64,000 nt of DNA, from positions 62,001 to 126,000 of the forward strand of contig NZ_JBGTYM010000001.1 in NCBI RefSeq assembly GCF_044142105.1, written 5' to 3'. The notes under the pieces were generated by a model. The model did no database searches. It saw only the letters and a list, made by a program, of their open reading frames with translations, and was not told where the DNA came from. Below, piece by piece: positions 52,682 to 60,530 of this stretch. The stretch comes from Pseudogemmobacter sp044142105 (GTDB lineage Bacteria > Pseudomonadota > Alphaproteobacteria > Rhodobacterales > Rhodobacteraceae). Both the position numbers and the translations under genes were made by a program. How positions within the stretch are numbered: position 1 is the first letter of the stretch; each line of letters opens with the position of its first letter.

Positions 52682-53755
52682 TCAATTCTGGAAAAGGCGG
52701 ATGTCGGCGGGGTCGAAGACCAGGCGCGTGATTTCGCCCGGCGCGGGGATCGCGCCGCCGCAATTCTGCTGGCGCAGCACCATGCGGGTGCCGTCGGCAA
52801 GGGCATAGACCAGCCGCTGGTCGGTGCCGATGAAATCGACCTCGTGCAGCCGGGCCTCGGGACCATCGGCCGTGCCGTCACGCCGGATGCGTTCGGGGCG
52901 CAGGGCCAGCGTCACCTCGATCCCCACCGGCACGGGAGAGGGGGGCAGCATCAGACGGCGGCCCAATGTCTCCACTTCGGTTCCGTTGGGGCCGGTCGCG
53001 GCGACACGGCCCTTGAAGAGATTGGTCTCGCCGATGAATTCGGCGGCATAGAGGCTTTGCGGTGCGTTGTAGAGGCCGGTCGGGCTGTCGAGCTGCACGA
53101 TGCGCCCGCCTGCCATCAGGGCGATGCGGTCCGACATGGTCAGCGCCTCTTCCTGGTCATGGGTGACGAAGACGAAGGTGATGCCCAGCCGTTTCTGGAT
53201 CGCCTTCAGTTCAAGCTGCATCTCCTTGCGCAGCTTGAGGTCGAGCGCCCCCAGGGGCTCGTCCAGAAGCAGCACTTTTGGCTCGTTCACCAGCGCACGG
53301 GCCAGCGCCACGCGCTGCTGCTGGCCGCCCGACAACTGGCTGGGCTTGCGGTCGCCGAAGCGGCTCATCTGGACCATATCCAGTGCCGCCTGCGCGCGCT
53401 CGCGTTGCTCGGCCTTTTTCACGCCCTTGATCCGCAGGGGGAAGGCGACGTTTTCGCGGATCGTCAGATGCGGGAAAAGCGCATAGCTTTGGAAGACCGT
53501 ATGCACGGGGCGCTGATAGGCCGGAATCTCGGACACATCCTGCCCCGAGATCAGGATCTGGCCCTCGCTGGGCAAGTCGAACCCCGCGATCAGGCGCAGC
53601 GTCGTGGTCTTGCCGCAACCCGAGGCACCGAGAAGCGTGAAGAATTCGCCCTGGCGGATGGTCAGGTCCAGCCGGTCGATGGCGGTCATGGTGCCGAAGC
53701 GTTTGACAACGCTGCGCAGTTCGACCGCTGCGGGGCCGTGGGTCTGGTCTGGCAT
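52682..53755 (-). CDS. potA: Polyamine-type ABC transporter ATP-binding protein
   Basis: A 357-residue ATPase with Walker A GASGCGKTT (residues 43-51), Q-loop FQSYALFPHLTIRENVAFPL, signature LSGGQQQR, Walker B VLLLDEPLGALDLKLR and switch His VFVTHDQEEAL, then a C-terminal TOBE domain. The closest general families are PotA and other spermidine/putrescine or compatible-solute importers. A 62-base gap with a stable hairpin separates it from the binding-protein gene. Confidence 0.9.
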   Translation of the reverse strand: MPDQTHGPAAVELRSVVKRFGTMTAIDRLDLTIRQGEFFTLLGASGCGKTTTLRLIAGFDLPSEGQILISGQDVSEIPAYQRPVHTVFQSYALFPHLTIRENVAFPLRIKGVKKAEQRERAQAALDMVQMSRFGDRKPSQLSGGQQQRVALARALVNEPKVLLLDEPLGALDLKLRKEMQLELKAIQKRLGITFVFVTHDQEEALTMSDRIALMAGGRIVQLDSPTGLYNAPQSLYAAEFIGETNLFKGRVAATGPNGTEVETLGRRLMLPPSPVPVGIEVTLALRPERIRRDGTADGPEARLHEVDFIGTDQRLVYALADGTRMVLRQQNCGGAIPAPGEITRLVFDPADIRLFQN

Positions 53756-53779
53756 GGGAAATATCGCCCTGGGGATGGG

Positions 53780-53807
53780 GCGGCGGCAGCCCGCGCGGGG
53801 CCGCCGC
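53780..53807 (-). terminator. Intra-operon hairpin after the binding-protein gene
   Basis: GCGGCGGC (53780-53787) pairs with GCCGCCGC (53800-53807), and the loop itself contains CCCG-CG-CGGG (53790-53799). It lies 10 bases past the binding-protein stop. Such stems after a periplasmic binding-protein gene often protect the upstream message or cut downstream transcription, giving excess binding protein. Confidence 0.5.
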
Positions 53808-53817
53808 CGCGATAGGC

Positions 53818-54849
53818 TTACTGGGCGGCTTTCACCTTGGTCCAGCCGTCCTGATAGTATTTCATCGCATCGCCCAGATCGAGGATGAAGTCGGCATTGG
53901 CGATGGTCGCCTCATCGGGGAAGACCGCAGAATTGTTCGCCAGTTCGGCCGGCAGCAGAGCCTTCGACTCGGTCACGACCGTTGCGGTCTGGGTCAGTTC
54001 GGTGGTCTTGGCCGCCACTTCCGGCCGCAGGATGTAGGAGAGGAACTTGTAGGCGGCGTCGGGGTTCGGCGCGTCCGACAGGACCGAATAGCCGTCGATC
54101 CACATGGTGCCGCCTTCTTCCGGCAGGACATAGACGACGTCCGGGTTGTCCTTGATCGCCTGCAGCACCGAGGAGGACCAGCTTTCCACGATGCAGGCCT
54201 CGCCAGAGGAGACAAGGTCGGCGAAGTTGGTGCTGTTATAGCCTGCCAAAAGCGGCTTTTGGGCGATCAGCGTTTCGGTCGCCTTCTCGATCTCGGCCGG
54301 GTCCGAGGTATTGGCGCTGAAGCCGTTCACCTGCAGGCCCGCGATATAGGCGGCCAGCATATTGTCCAGCATATAGATGCGGCCCTTGTACTTTTCGTCG
54401 AAGAGCGACTTCCAGCTGGTGATCGGCTCGTCCACGCAGGTCTTGTTATAGGCAAGGCCGGTGGTGCCCCAGACATAGGGGATCGAATACTTGTTGCCCG
54501 GATCGTAGGAGACCTCTTTGAACGAGGAACCGATCTTGTCATATGTCTCGATCTTGGCATGGTCGAGTTCGGCGATCCGGCCACGCGCGATCAGGATCTG
54601 CACCGCATATTGCGAGGGGTTCACCAGGTCATAGCCCGCGCCGCCGGCATCAAGCTTGGCGATCATCGATTCATTGCTGTCGAACGTGTCGAAGGTGACG
54701 GCGATGCCGGTTTCGGCTTCGAAATCGGCCAGCACCTCGTCGGGCATCTCATTCGCCCAGCCGAAGATGCGCAGTTCTTCGGCAAGACCCGGATTGGCGG
54801 CGCAGAGGGCCAGCACCGTGGCGGCAAGAGTTTTGGAAAGACGTGTCAT
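53818..54849 (-). CDS. Extracellular solute-binding protein, PotD/PotF-like
   Basis: A 343-residue periplasmic binding protein. Signal peptide residues 1-23 (LAATVLALCAANPGLA). Mature part: EELRIFGWANEMPDEVLADFEAETGIAV, VNPSQYAVQILIARGRI, YSIPYVWGTTGLAYNK and VLPEEGGTMWIDGYSVLSDAPN, all typical of polyamine binders (cluster D-I). TAAGGAG precedes the ATG. Ligand probably a polyamine or related amine compound; the binding acids (Asp, Glu, Trp) are compatible but cannot be proved by eye. Confidence 0.9.
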   Translation of the reverse strand: MTRLSKTLAATVLALCAANPGLAEELRIFGWANEMPDEVLADFEAETGIAVTFDTFDSNESMIAKLDAGGAGYDLVNPSQYAVQILIARGRIAELDHAKIETYDKIGSSFKEVSYDPGNKYSIPYVWGTTGLAYNKTCVDEPITSWKSLFDEKYKGRIYMLDNMLAAYIAGLQVNGFSANTSDPAEIEKATETLIAQKPLLAGYNSTNFADLVSSGEACIVESWSSSVLQAIKDNPDVVYVLPEEGGTMWIDGYSVLSDAPNPDAAYKFLSYILRPEVAAKTTELTQTATVVTESKALLPAELANNSAVFPDEATIANADFILDLGDAMKYYQDGWTKVKAAQ

Positions 54850-54885
54850 TTGGCAGCTCCTTATTGGATCGGGTTGTCCGGCTGT

Positions 54886-55710
54886 TCACCGCCGGTTGGT
54901 TTTCAGCATCAGGGGCAAGTAGCGCCCCATCACGAGAAGCAGGATGGCGACATTGGCGACGACCATGAGGGCGCCAAGCGCGTTGATTTCGGGGGTGATG
55001 CCCAGTTTCAGCATCGAGTAGATGCGCAAGGGCAGAGTGGTCGTGCCGACGCCTGACGTGAAAGTCGACATGACCAGATTGTCGAAGGACAGCGTCGCCG
55101 AAAGGATGAAGGCCGTAAACAGCGCGGGCGCAAGCTGCGGCAGCGTCACCATGCGGAAAGTCTGCCATTCATTGGCGCCCAGATCGGCGGCTGCGTTTTC
55201 CAGACGGGGGTCCAGAGACGAGGCCGCGGCGCGGATGATCAGTGTGGCAAAGGGGATCGAGACCAGCACGTGGCCCACGATCATCGTGCCATAGCCCAGC
55301 GTCACTCCGGCAAAGGACATGAAGACCAGAAGCGCCACGCCCAGAACGATCTCCGGCAGCACAAGCGGGGCCGCCAGCGCCGCGCCCAGGACGTCGCGTC
55401 CCGGAAACTGCCGCCTTGTGATCGCCACCGCAGCCAGTGCGCCGATGGCGGTCGAGATGGCGGCACTGGCCAGGGCAACGATCAGGCTGACATGTAGGGC
55501 GCGGGCGATGTGGCGGTTCGACCAGACCTTGCCGAACCAGTCGAGCGAGAAGCCCTGCCAGACCACGGTCGATTTGCCCGCGTTGAAGGCGAAAGCGATC
55601 AGGATGACGATCGGCGCCAGCATGAACAGGTAGGTCAAGAGCGTGATCCAGCCCGAAATGCCGTGAAGGAAGGTGCGGGTGGCCCAGCCGGGGGCGCGGG
55701 GCGCGCTCAT
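54886..55710 (-). CDS. ABC transporter permease, PotC/PotI-like
   Basis: A 274-residue permease with about six membrane helices. The N-terminal WITLLTYLFMLAPIVILIAFAFN, the FNAGKSTVVWQGFSLDWFGKV loop and the EAA cytoplasmic loop NAAADLGANEWQTFRMVTLPQLAPALFTAF are typical. It overlaps its partner permease by 4 bases (55707-55710). Confidence 0.9.
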   Translation of the reverse strand: MSAPRAPGWATRTFLHGISGWITLLTYLFMLAPIVILIAFAFNAGKSTVVWQGFSLDWFGKVWSNRHIARALHVSLIVALASAAISTAIGALAAVAITRRQFPGRDVLGAALAAPLVLPEIVLGVALLVFMSFAGVTLGYGTMIVGHVLVSIPFATLIIRAAASSLDPRLENAAADLGANEWQTFRMVTLPQLAPALFTAFILSATLSFDNLVMSTFTSGVGTTTLPLRIYSMLKLGITPEINALGALMVVANVAILLLVMGRYLPLMLKTNRR

Positions 55711-56567
55711 TTCATCGCCTCCACCCGGCGCAGGGCGCGCATGTACATAAGGATACCGATGCCCGAGAAGACCAAGAGCAGGACCGAGACGGCGGCACCG
55801 AGCGGGATGTTGCGGAATTCAAGGAACAGCTGGACGATCAGGTTGCCCAGGATGATCTCTTTGCCGCCGCCCAGAAGGACGGGGATGGCGAAGACGCCCA
55901 TCGAAGGGACGAAGACGAACAGCGCGGCGGCCAGCACGCCCGGCAGCGACAGGGGCAGCGTCACGCGCAGGAAGGTTGTCGCCGGGCCAGCGCCAAGGTC
56001 GGCGCCCGCTTCCAGCAACCGGCGGTCGATCGGTTGCAGGGCGGCATAGATCGGGAAGACGGTTAGCGGCAGGAAGGCATAGACCATACCCACGAGGGTT
56101 GCCCCCAATGTGCCCAGCATCCCCACCGGCGCGTCGACGATCCCGGTGGCCAGCATTCCCTGATTGATCAGCCCGCCCCGGCCCAGGAGAACGACCCAGG
56201 CCGAGATGCGGATCAGGAAGTTGATCCAGAACGGGATGAGCAGCAGCATCAGCAGGGCGGGCGCCCAGGGACCGGCGCGGAAAGCGATGAAATAGGCCAC
56301 CGGATAGCCGATCAACAGGCAAAGCACCGTGGTCGCGGCCGCCAGCTTGAAGCTGTTCACGAAGACCAGCAGGTAGACGCTTTGAAAAAGCTCGCGGTAA
56401 TTGTCCAGGGTAAAGCCCGGCAGCACCGCGCCATAGGGATCGCGCAGGGCAAAGCTGTAGGCGGCCACGACGCAAAGCGGCACCAGCACGAAAAGAACCA
56501 GCAGCACCACCGAAGGGGCCAGCATCGCCCCGGTCTCGATCCGTTCGCGCCAGGCTCTTTGCATCAC
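55707..56567 (-). CDS. ABC transporter permease, PotB/PotH-like
   Basis: A 286-residue permease with about six membrane helices (LAPSVVLLVLFVLVPLCVVAAYSFALRD at the N terminus) and EAA loop LLEAGADLGAGPATTFLRVTLPLSLPGVLAA. It forms the heteromeric pore with the PotI-like subunit. It overlaps the GntR regulator stop by 4 bases, so the regulator leads the operon. Confidence 0.9.
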   Translation of the reverse strand: MMQRAWRERIETGAMLAPSVVLLVLFVLVPLCVVAAYSFALRDPYGAVLPGFTLDNYRELFQSVYLLVFVNSFKLAAATTVLCLLIGYPVAYFIAFRAGPWAPALLMLLLIPFWINFLIRISAWVVLLGRGGLINQGMLATGIVDAPVGMLGTLGATLVGMVYAFLPLTVFPIYAALQPIDRRLLEAGADLGAGPATTFLRVTLPLSLPGVLAAALFVFVPSMGVFAIPVLLGGGKEIILGNLIVQLFLEFRNIPLGAAVSVLLLVFSGIGILMYMRALRRVEAMK

Positions 56568-57229
56568 GACACCTGCCGTTTCACGCCGCCCAGGCTTTCG
56601 GCCATGGCCTGCAAAGGATTGATCGTCAGGTGATGCGCCATCGCCGCCCGCGCCGCCGCGGGGTCACGCATCCGAATGGCGGTCAGCACCTTGCGGTATG
56701 AGGCGATTTCATCGCGCACCAGCGTGACGGGAATGCGCGAGACGTAAAGCGTGCGCACCGAAAGACCGAACAGGAAGGCCAGATATTGCTGGGCGAAGCG
56801 GTTGTCCGAGGCCTCGGCGATGATACGGTGAAATTCTTCGTCCGCCGCAAGTTCCCAGGCCTCGCCGGGCGAGGCGCCCTTGAGCCCTTCTTCAATGCGG
56901 TTCAGGAAGGCGTCGAAACGGTCAAGATCTTCCTGCGTGCGCCGTTCGGCGGCAAGGCCCGCAGTGAAGCACTCGATCTCGCGCCGCATCTCGTAGATGC
57001 GCATCATATCGGCGGGGGTGGCCGTGGCCACGACATAGCCGCGCCGCCCCATCGAGGTGACAAGCCCTTCCTGTTCCAGCCGCAACACCGCCTCGCGCAG
57101 CGGCGTGCGTCCGATGTTCAGCGCTTCTGTCAGGGCTTTCTCGTCAAGAAGGGCGCCGGGCGGAAGCTCCGCCATGACGATCCGGCGGCGCAATTCACCA
57201 TAGGCTTCATCACTTTTACGCTTGCTCAT
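56564..57229 (-). CDS. GntR-family (FCD) transcriptional regulator
   Basis: A 221-residue FadR/FCD-type repressor. The ATG at 57229 gives MSKRKSDEAYGELRRRIVMAE, the usual opening; the longer frame to 57349 crosses the control region. Winged helix: LDEKALTEALNIGRTPLREAVLRLEQEGLV. FCD ligand domain: MRREIECFTAGLAAERR, DEEFHRIIAEASDN (His/Asp metal site) and a late AMAHHLTIN. FCD domains bind small carboxylates with a metal. It heads the transporter-aldolase operon and diverges from the GGT-like gene, so it probably controls both. Confidence 0.9.
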   Translation of the reverse strand: MSKRKSDEAYGELRRRIVMAELPPGALLDEKALTEALNIGRTPLREAVLRLEQEGLVTSMGRRGYVVATATPADMMRIYEMRREIECFTAGLAAERRTQEDLDRFDAFLNRIEEGLKGASPGEAWELAADEEFHRIIAEASDNRFAQQYLAFLFGLSVRTLYVSRIPVTLVRDEIASYRKVLTAIRMRDPAAARAAMAHHLTINPLQAMAESLGGVKRQVS

Positions 57230-57244
57230 GGTCACGTCGCCAGT

Positions 57245-57275
57245 CGATATACTTTCAATATATTTACGATATACT
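57245..57275. promoter_or_regulatory. Twin CGATATACT direct repeats in the gntR/ggt intergenic region
   Basis: CGATATACT occurs at 57245-57253 and again at 57267-57275, 22 bases apart, about two helical turns. Each copy ends in TATACT, a good -10 hexamer for the plus strand. The AT-rich stretch between them (AATATATTTA) stands out in this GC-rich chromosome. It is the likely promoter/operator for the divergent GntR operon and the GGT-like gene. Confidence 0.5.
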
Positions 57276-57336
57276 CGAGTCGATCCGGCTGGCAAGCGAT
57301 TCCACGGGTCGCGCAAATCGGCGGAAGGGCAGGGAC

Positions 57337-58893
57337 ATGGCAGAGACAAAGGCGACGTCGGCGGATCAGTGGATCACCTCGAAACGCCTGGTCAGCGGGG
57401 CGGGCGGGGTGGTCGCGGCGCAGCATGTGGCGGCGGCGCGCGCGGGCGCGCAGATGCTGACGGCGGGTGGCAATGCAGTTGACGCCGCAGTGGCCGCAGC
57501 GCTGGCGCTCTCAGCAGTCGAGCCCTGGATGTGCGGTGTCGGCGGCAGCGGTTTTATGGTCATCTGGCTGGCGGCCGAAAAGCGGGCCGTGGCACTGGAT
57601 TTTCAGGGCGTGCTGGCTGCGGGGTTGACGGCCGCCGACTACCCGACAGACCCGAGCCTGCCGGTGACCTCGATGGGCTTTCCGGCGGTGAAGGATTTTG
57701 CCAATACCCAGGGCGCGAAAGCCATCACCGTGCCGGGCGCCGTCGCGGGCTTTGACCATGCGCTGACGCGCTATGGCAGCAAGACGCTGGCCGATACGCT
57801 GCAACCCGCGATCGCTTTGGCGGAAACCGGCATCCCGGCAAGCTGGTTCTGCACGCTGATGATTGCGTCAGAGATGGCGATCCTCGCCAAGGACCCGGTT
57901 TCCGCTTCGATCTACCTGCCCGGCGGCGCGCCGCTGCAACCGGGCGAAACGATGAAGATTCCGGGCCTTGCCGAGACGCTGCGCCGCATCGCCGCGCATG
58001 GCGCGCGCGATTTCTATCATGGGGCTCTGGCGCGCGATCTGGTGGCAGATCTGCAAGAGCAGGGCAGCCGGATCAGCCTGGACGACCTTGCCGGATATGA
58101 GGTTTGGGATTACGCGCCGATGGAGGCGCAGCATCGCGGCGCCACGCTTTATACGCCGGGCGAGCAGAGCGGCGGGCTGCGGCAGCGCGATTTCCTGGCC
58201 CATATTGCGGCAAACCTGCCCGCGCCGTACAAGGCCCCCGATGCGGCGAGCTGGCTCCTCTATGCCGATGCGCTGGAAAAGGCCTGGCATGCCCATCGCG
58301 CCCGCAACGGCACCCTCTCGGAAGTTGGCAGTTCGACCTCTGCCTTGGCCGCGGCGGATGCGCAGGGCAATATGGTTGCCGTCACCTATACGCTTCTCGA
58401 CCATTTCGGCGCCGGCATCACTCTGCCGCGCACCGGCCTCGCCATGAACAATGGCGTCAGCTATTTCGACCCGCGTCCCGGCCTGCGCACCTCGATGGAG
58501 GGCGGCAAGCGGATCAATTCCTCGAACATGGTGCCAACGGTTGCCGTGAAGGACGGGCAGGCGCTGTTTGCCGTCGGTGCCTCGGGCGGCGATCTGATCA
58601 TGCCCTGTGTGTCGCAGATCGCGGCCCTGATGCTGGATTTCGGTCTGACGCTGGATGAAGCCTTCCACTCGCCTCGCCTTGACGCCTCGCATCGTGGCAG
58701 CCTGCGCGCCGATCCGCGTCTTGGCCAGGCGGTGCTGGACCACCTTGCGCAGCATTACCGGCTTGAAATTTCGGGTAATGTAGTGATGCCCAAGCTCTAT
58801 GCCTGCCCGTCGGGCGTGGCGCGCGGATCGGATGGTCGGCTTCAGGGCATCAATGACCCGGCGCTGCCCGATGGTGGCGCGGCGGCGGCCTGA
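57337..58893 (+). CDS. Gamma-glutamyltransferase-family protein, no signal peptide
   Basis: A 518-residue Ntn-hydrolase of the gamma-glutamyltransferase/acylase family, somewhat shorter than the roughly 580-residue E. coli GGT. It lacks an N-terminal signal peptide and is probably cytoplasmic. Landmarks: AGGVVAAQHVAAARAGAQMLTAGGNAVDAAVAAALALSAVEPWMCGVGGSGF, the self-processing nucleophile predicted as Thr334 in GSSTSALAAADAQGNMVAV (Thr-Ser instead of Thr-Thr), and GKRINSSNMVPTV. It may hydrolyse a gamma-glutamyl amide or another N-acyl amine inside the cell, which fits the nearby amine transporter and PuuB-like oxidase. Confidence 0.87.
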   Translation: MAETKATSADQWITSKRLVSGAGGVVAAQHVAAARAGAQMLTAGGNAVDAAVAAALALSAVEPWMCGVGGSGFMVIWLAAEKRAVALDFQGVLAAGLTAADYPTDPSLPVTSMGFPAVKDFANTQGAKAITVPGAVAGFDHALTRYGSKTLADTLQPAIALAETGIPASWFCTLMIASEMAILAKDPVSASIYLPGGAPLQPGETMKIPGLAETLRRIAAHGARDFYHGALARDLVADLQEQGSRISLDDLAGYEVWDYAPMEAQHRGATLYTPGEQSGGLRQRDFLAHIAANLPAPYKAPDAASWLLYADALEKAWHAHRARNGTLSEVGSSTSALAAADAQGNMVAVTYTLLDHFGAGITLPRTGLAMNNGVSYFDPRPGLRTSMEGGKRINSSNMVPTVAVKDGQALFAVGASGGDLIMPCVSQIAALMLDFGLTLDEAFHSPRLDASHRGSLRADPRLGQAVLDHLAQHYRLEISGNVVMPKLYACPSGVARGSDGRLQGINDPALPDGGAAAA

Positions 58894-58903
58894 CAGGACG
58901 GGT

Positions 58904-58930
58904 GCGGCTTGCCCTTTGCAGGCAAACCGC
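58904..58930 (+). terminator. Hairpin after the GGT-like gene
   Basis: GCGGCTTGCC (58904-58913) pairs with GGCAAACCGC (58921-58930) with one mismatch and a 7-base loop, 10 bases beyond the stop. Confidence 0.55.
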
Positions 58931-58932
58931 GC

Positions 58933-58958
58933 CCGCCTTGAAGACAGAAAAAAGGCGG
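58933..58958 (-). terminator. Hairpin after the L,D-transpeptidase-family gene
   Basis: CCGCCTT (58933-58939) pairs with AAGGCGG (58952-58958). Read on the minus strand the loop begins with a run of T. It lies 31 bases past the minus-strand stop. Confidence 0.45.
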
Positions 58959-58989
58959 CTGGCCCGCGCGGCGCCAAGCGCCCGCTATC

Positions 58990-59496
58990 CTAGCAGAAGC
59001 AGAGCCGTGTTTCAGGCCCGGCCAGCGCAAGAAAGTCCAGCAGATCGTCGCGCGCCAGCGCGGCGCAGCCCGCCGTCGGCCCGTAATCGGGCCGCGCGAC
59101 ATGCAGGAAAACCGCGCTGCCTGCAGCCGGAACGACCGGTGCGTCGTTATGGCCCAGCACGACGACAATGTCGTAAAGCCCATCCGCCCGCCACATCTCC
59201 TCATGGCTTGCGGCGAAGGGCAGCTTCACCGGAAGATTATATGCGCGGTGATCCGGCGCATCGCACCAGCCGTCATCCGGTGCGATCGGATTTACGGCGA
59301 AAACGGTCTGCGGGGCCGCAAGTCGGTCGGCACGGTACAGGACACGCCGGATCGGCCAGGCGCCGCGCGGACTGATGCCGTCGCCCTCGCCCCGTTTCAG
59401 GCCAATACCAGCACGGCCCACGGCGCAGGGCCAGACCCGATCCGCATATTCGGCGCGATGGCCGCCATCCGTGGCTTTGGAGACGATGAGGTCCAG
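58990..59496 (-). CDS. L,D-transpeptidase (YkuD) family protein with probable CTG start
   Basis: A protein of about 168 residues with the YkuD-type core: AVGRAGIGLKRGEGDGISPRGAW, VFLHVARPDYGPTAGCAALAR, carrying the His and the nucleophile Cys (TAGCAAL). It may crosslink or anchor peptidoglycan, although no signal peptide is present. The only standard start, GTG at 59421, would cut off the conserved first strands. The frame continues upstream with family-like sequence (VLDLIVSKATDGG, ADRVWPCAVG) to a CTG at 59496, with AAAGGA 7 bases before it, so I place the start there. The alternatives are a sequence error or a pseudogene. Confidence 0.65.
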   Translation of the reverse strand: MDLIVSKATDGGHRAEYADRVWPCAVGRAGIGLKRGEGDGISPRGAWPIRRVLYRADRLAAPQTVFAVNPIAPDDGWCDAPDHRAYNLPVKLPFAASHEEMWRADGLYDIVVVLGHNDAPVVPAAGSAVFLHVARPDYGPTAGCAALARDDLLDFLALAGPETRLCFC

Positions 59497-59530
59497 AACG
59501 GGGTCCTTTGCGACAAGGGGCAGGGGCGGG

Positions 59531-59606
59531 TGGTAGGCCCGGAGGGATTTGAACCCCCAACCAAGGCGTTATGAGCGCCCTGCTCTAACCGTTGAGCTAC
59601 AGGCCC
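59531..59606 (-). tRNA. tRNA-Ile, anticodon CAU (AUA decoder, lysidine-modified)
   Basis: The 76-base cloverleaf folds cleanly: acceptor GGGCCTG pairing with the 3' strand before A-CCA, D arm AGCTC...GAGC, anticodon stem with loop CTCATAA (anticodon CAT), T arm GGGGGTTCAAATCCC-type and encoded CCA. The body resembles E. coli tRNA-Ile2 (AGCAGG, CTCATAA, TTGGT) rather than initiator or elongator Met. AUA reading would need TilS lysidine modification. Its 5' ten bases overlap the metallophosphoesterase gene. Confidence 0.88.
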
Positions 59607-60526
59607 CCAGACCGGCCCCTGTCTTTGCCTTGGGTATCAGATGACGGGGCCGCGTCAAGCGGGGCGGGGCTGCGGCGCAGCGGCAGGACATTGCTGGCAG
59701 GCGGGGACGGGGCGTCTTCGGGGTGGCTGGTCCAGCCCGTCGCGGTGTCGGATTGGGTATAATACGTGACCTCGCGCGGCACGAAGTCGAGCGACAAACC
59801 CTCGGCCACCATGCGGGTCACTTTCACCGTCGCGCCATCCCAGTCGATCAGGTTCAGGTCGTTCTGGCCACCGCGCAGACGGGTGGACAGCGTGGTGCCC
59901 GCCTGCACGCAAAGCATGTTGCGTCCCTCGGACCGCACGCGATAGGGCGCCGCCGCCCAGGCGTGAAGATGTCCGCAAAGGACAATATCGACCCCTGCTT
60001 CAGCCAGGGCGAGTGTCGCCGCCTCGGCGCCGGGCATGGGCGATTTGTCCGATTGCGGCGGCAGGTGCAGCGGGTGGTGCATGGCGACGATGCGCAACTG
60101 GCCTGTGCGGGCCTTTTTCAGCCGGGTCAGGATCCGGGCCATGGCATCTCCGGGCAGGCGGCCGCGTTCCCAGGCATAGGGATCGGCCGTGTTGAACCCA
60201 AGAACCAGCATGTCGCGCGTTTCGATCACGGGTTCCAGCACATCGCCGATATGGCGGCGCCAGGCGGCGAAGGGCCAGAACAGCCGCGCGAAGGGATTCC
60301 ACAGCGGCATGTCGTGATTGCCGGGGATCGACAGGACCGGGCCGGGCAGCGCAGCCGCCAGGGCCGCTGCAGGGCGGAATTGCGACGCCAGGGCGCGCTG
60401 GGTCAGGTCGCCCGAGATCACGGTCAGATCGGCACCCCAGCCCGGAGCCTGCTGAACAAGCGCCTCGGGCAGACCGGGTCGTTCCATGCCGAAATGGAGA
60501 TCGGAGATATGAAGAAGACGCGCCAT
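59597..60526 (-). CDS. Calcineurin-like metallophosphoesterase
   Basis: A 309-residue dinuclear phosphoesterase, with motif order RLLHISDLHFGM (D-x-H), TVISGDLTQRA (GD), LSIPGNHDMPLW (GNHD), IVAMHHPLHLPP and VLCGHLHAWAA (GHxH). It resembles the CpdA-like cyclic-nucleotide or phosphodiester group; the substrate is not determined. The C terminus is a low-complexity Ser/Pro tail, and the TAG stop falls within the first ten bases of the downstream tRNA gene on the same strand. Confidence 0.9.
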   Translation of the reverse strand: MARLLHISDLHFGMERPGLPEALVQQAPGWGADLTVISGDLTQRALASQFRPAAALAAALPGPVLSIPGNHDMPLWNPFARLFWPFAAWRRHIGDVLEPVIETRDMLVLGFNTADPYAWERGRLPGDAMARILTRLKKARTGQLRIVAMHHPLHLPPQSDKSPMPGAEAATLALAEAGVDIVLCGHLHAWAAAPYRVRSEGRNMLCVQAGTTLSTRLRGGQNDLNLIDWDGATVKVTRMVAEGLSLDFVPREVTYYTQSDTATGWTSHPEDAPSPPASNVLPLRRSPAPLDAAPSSDTQGKDRGRSGGL

Positions 60527-60530
60527 CCGA

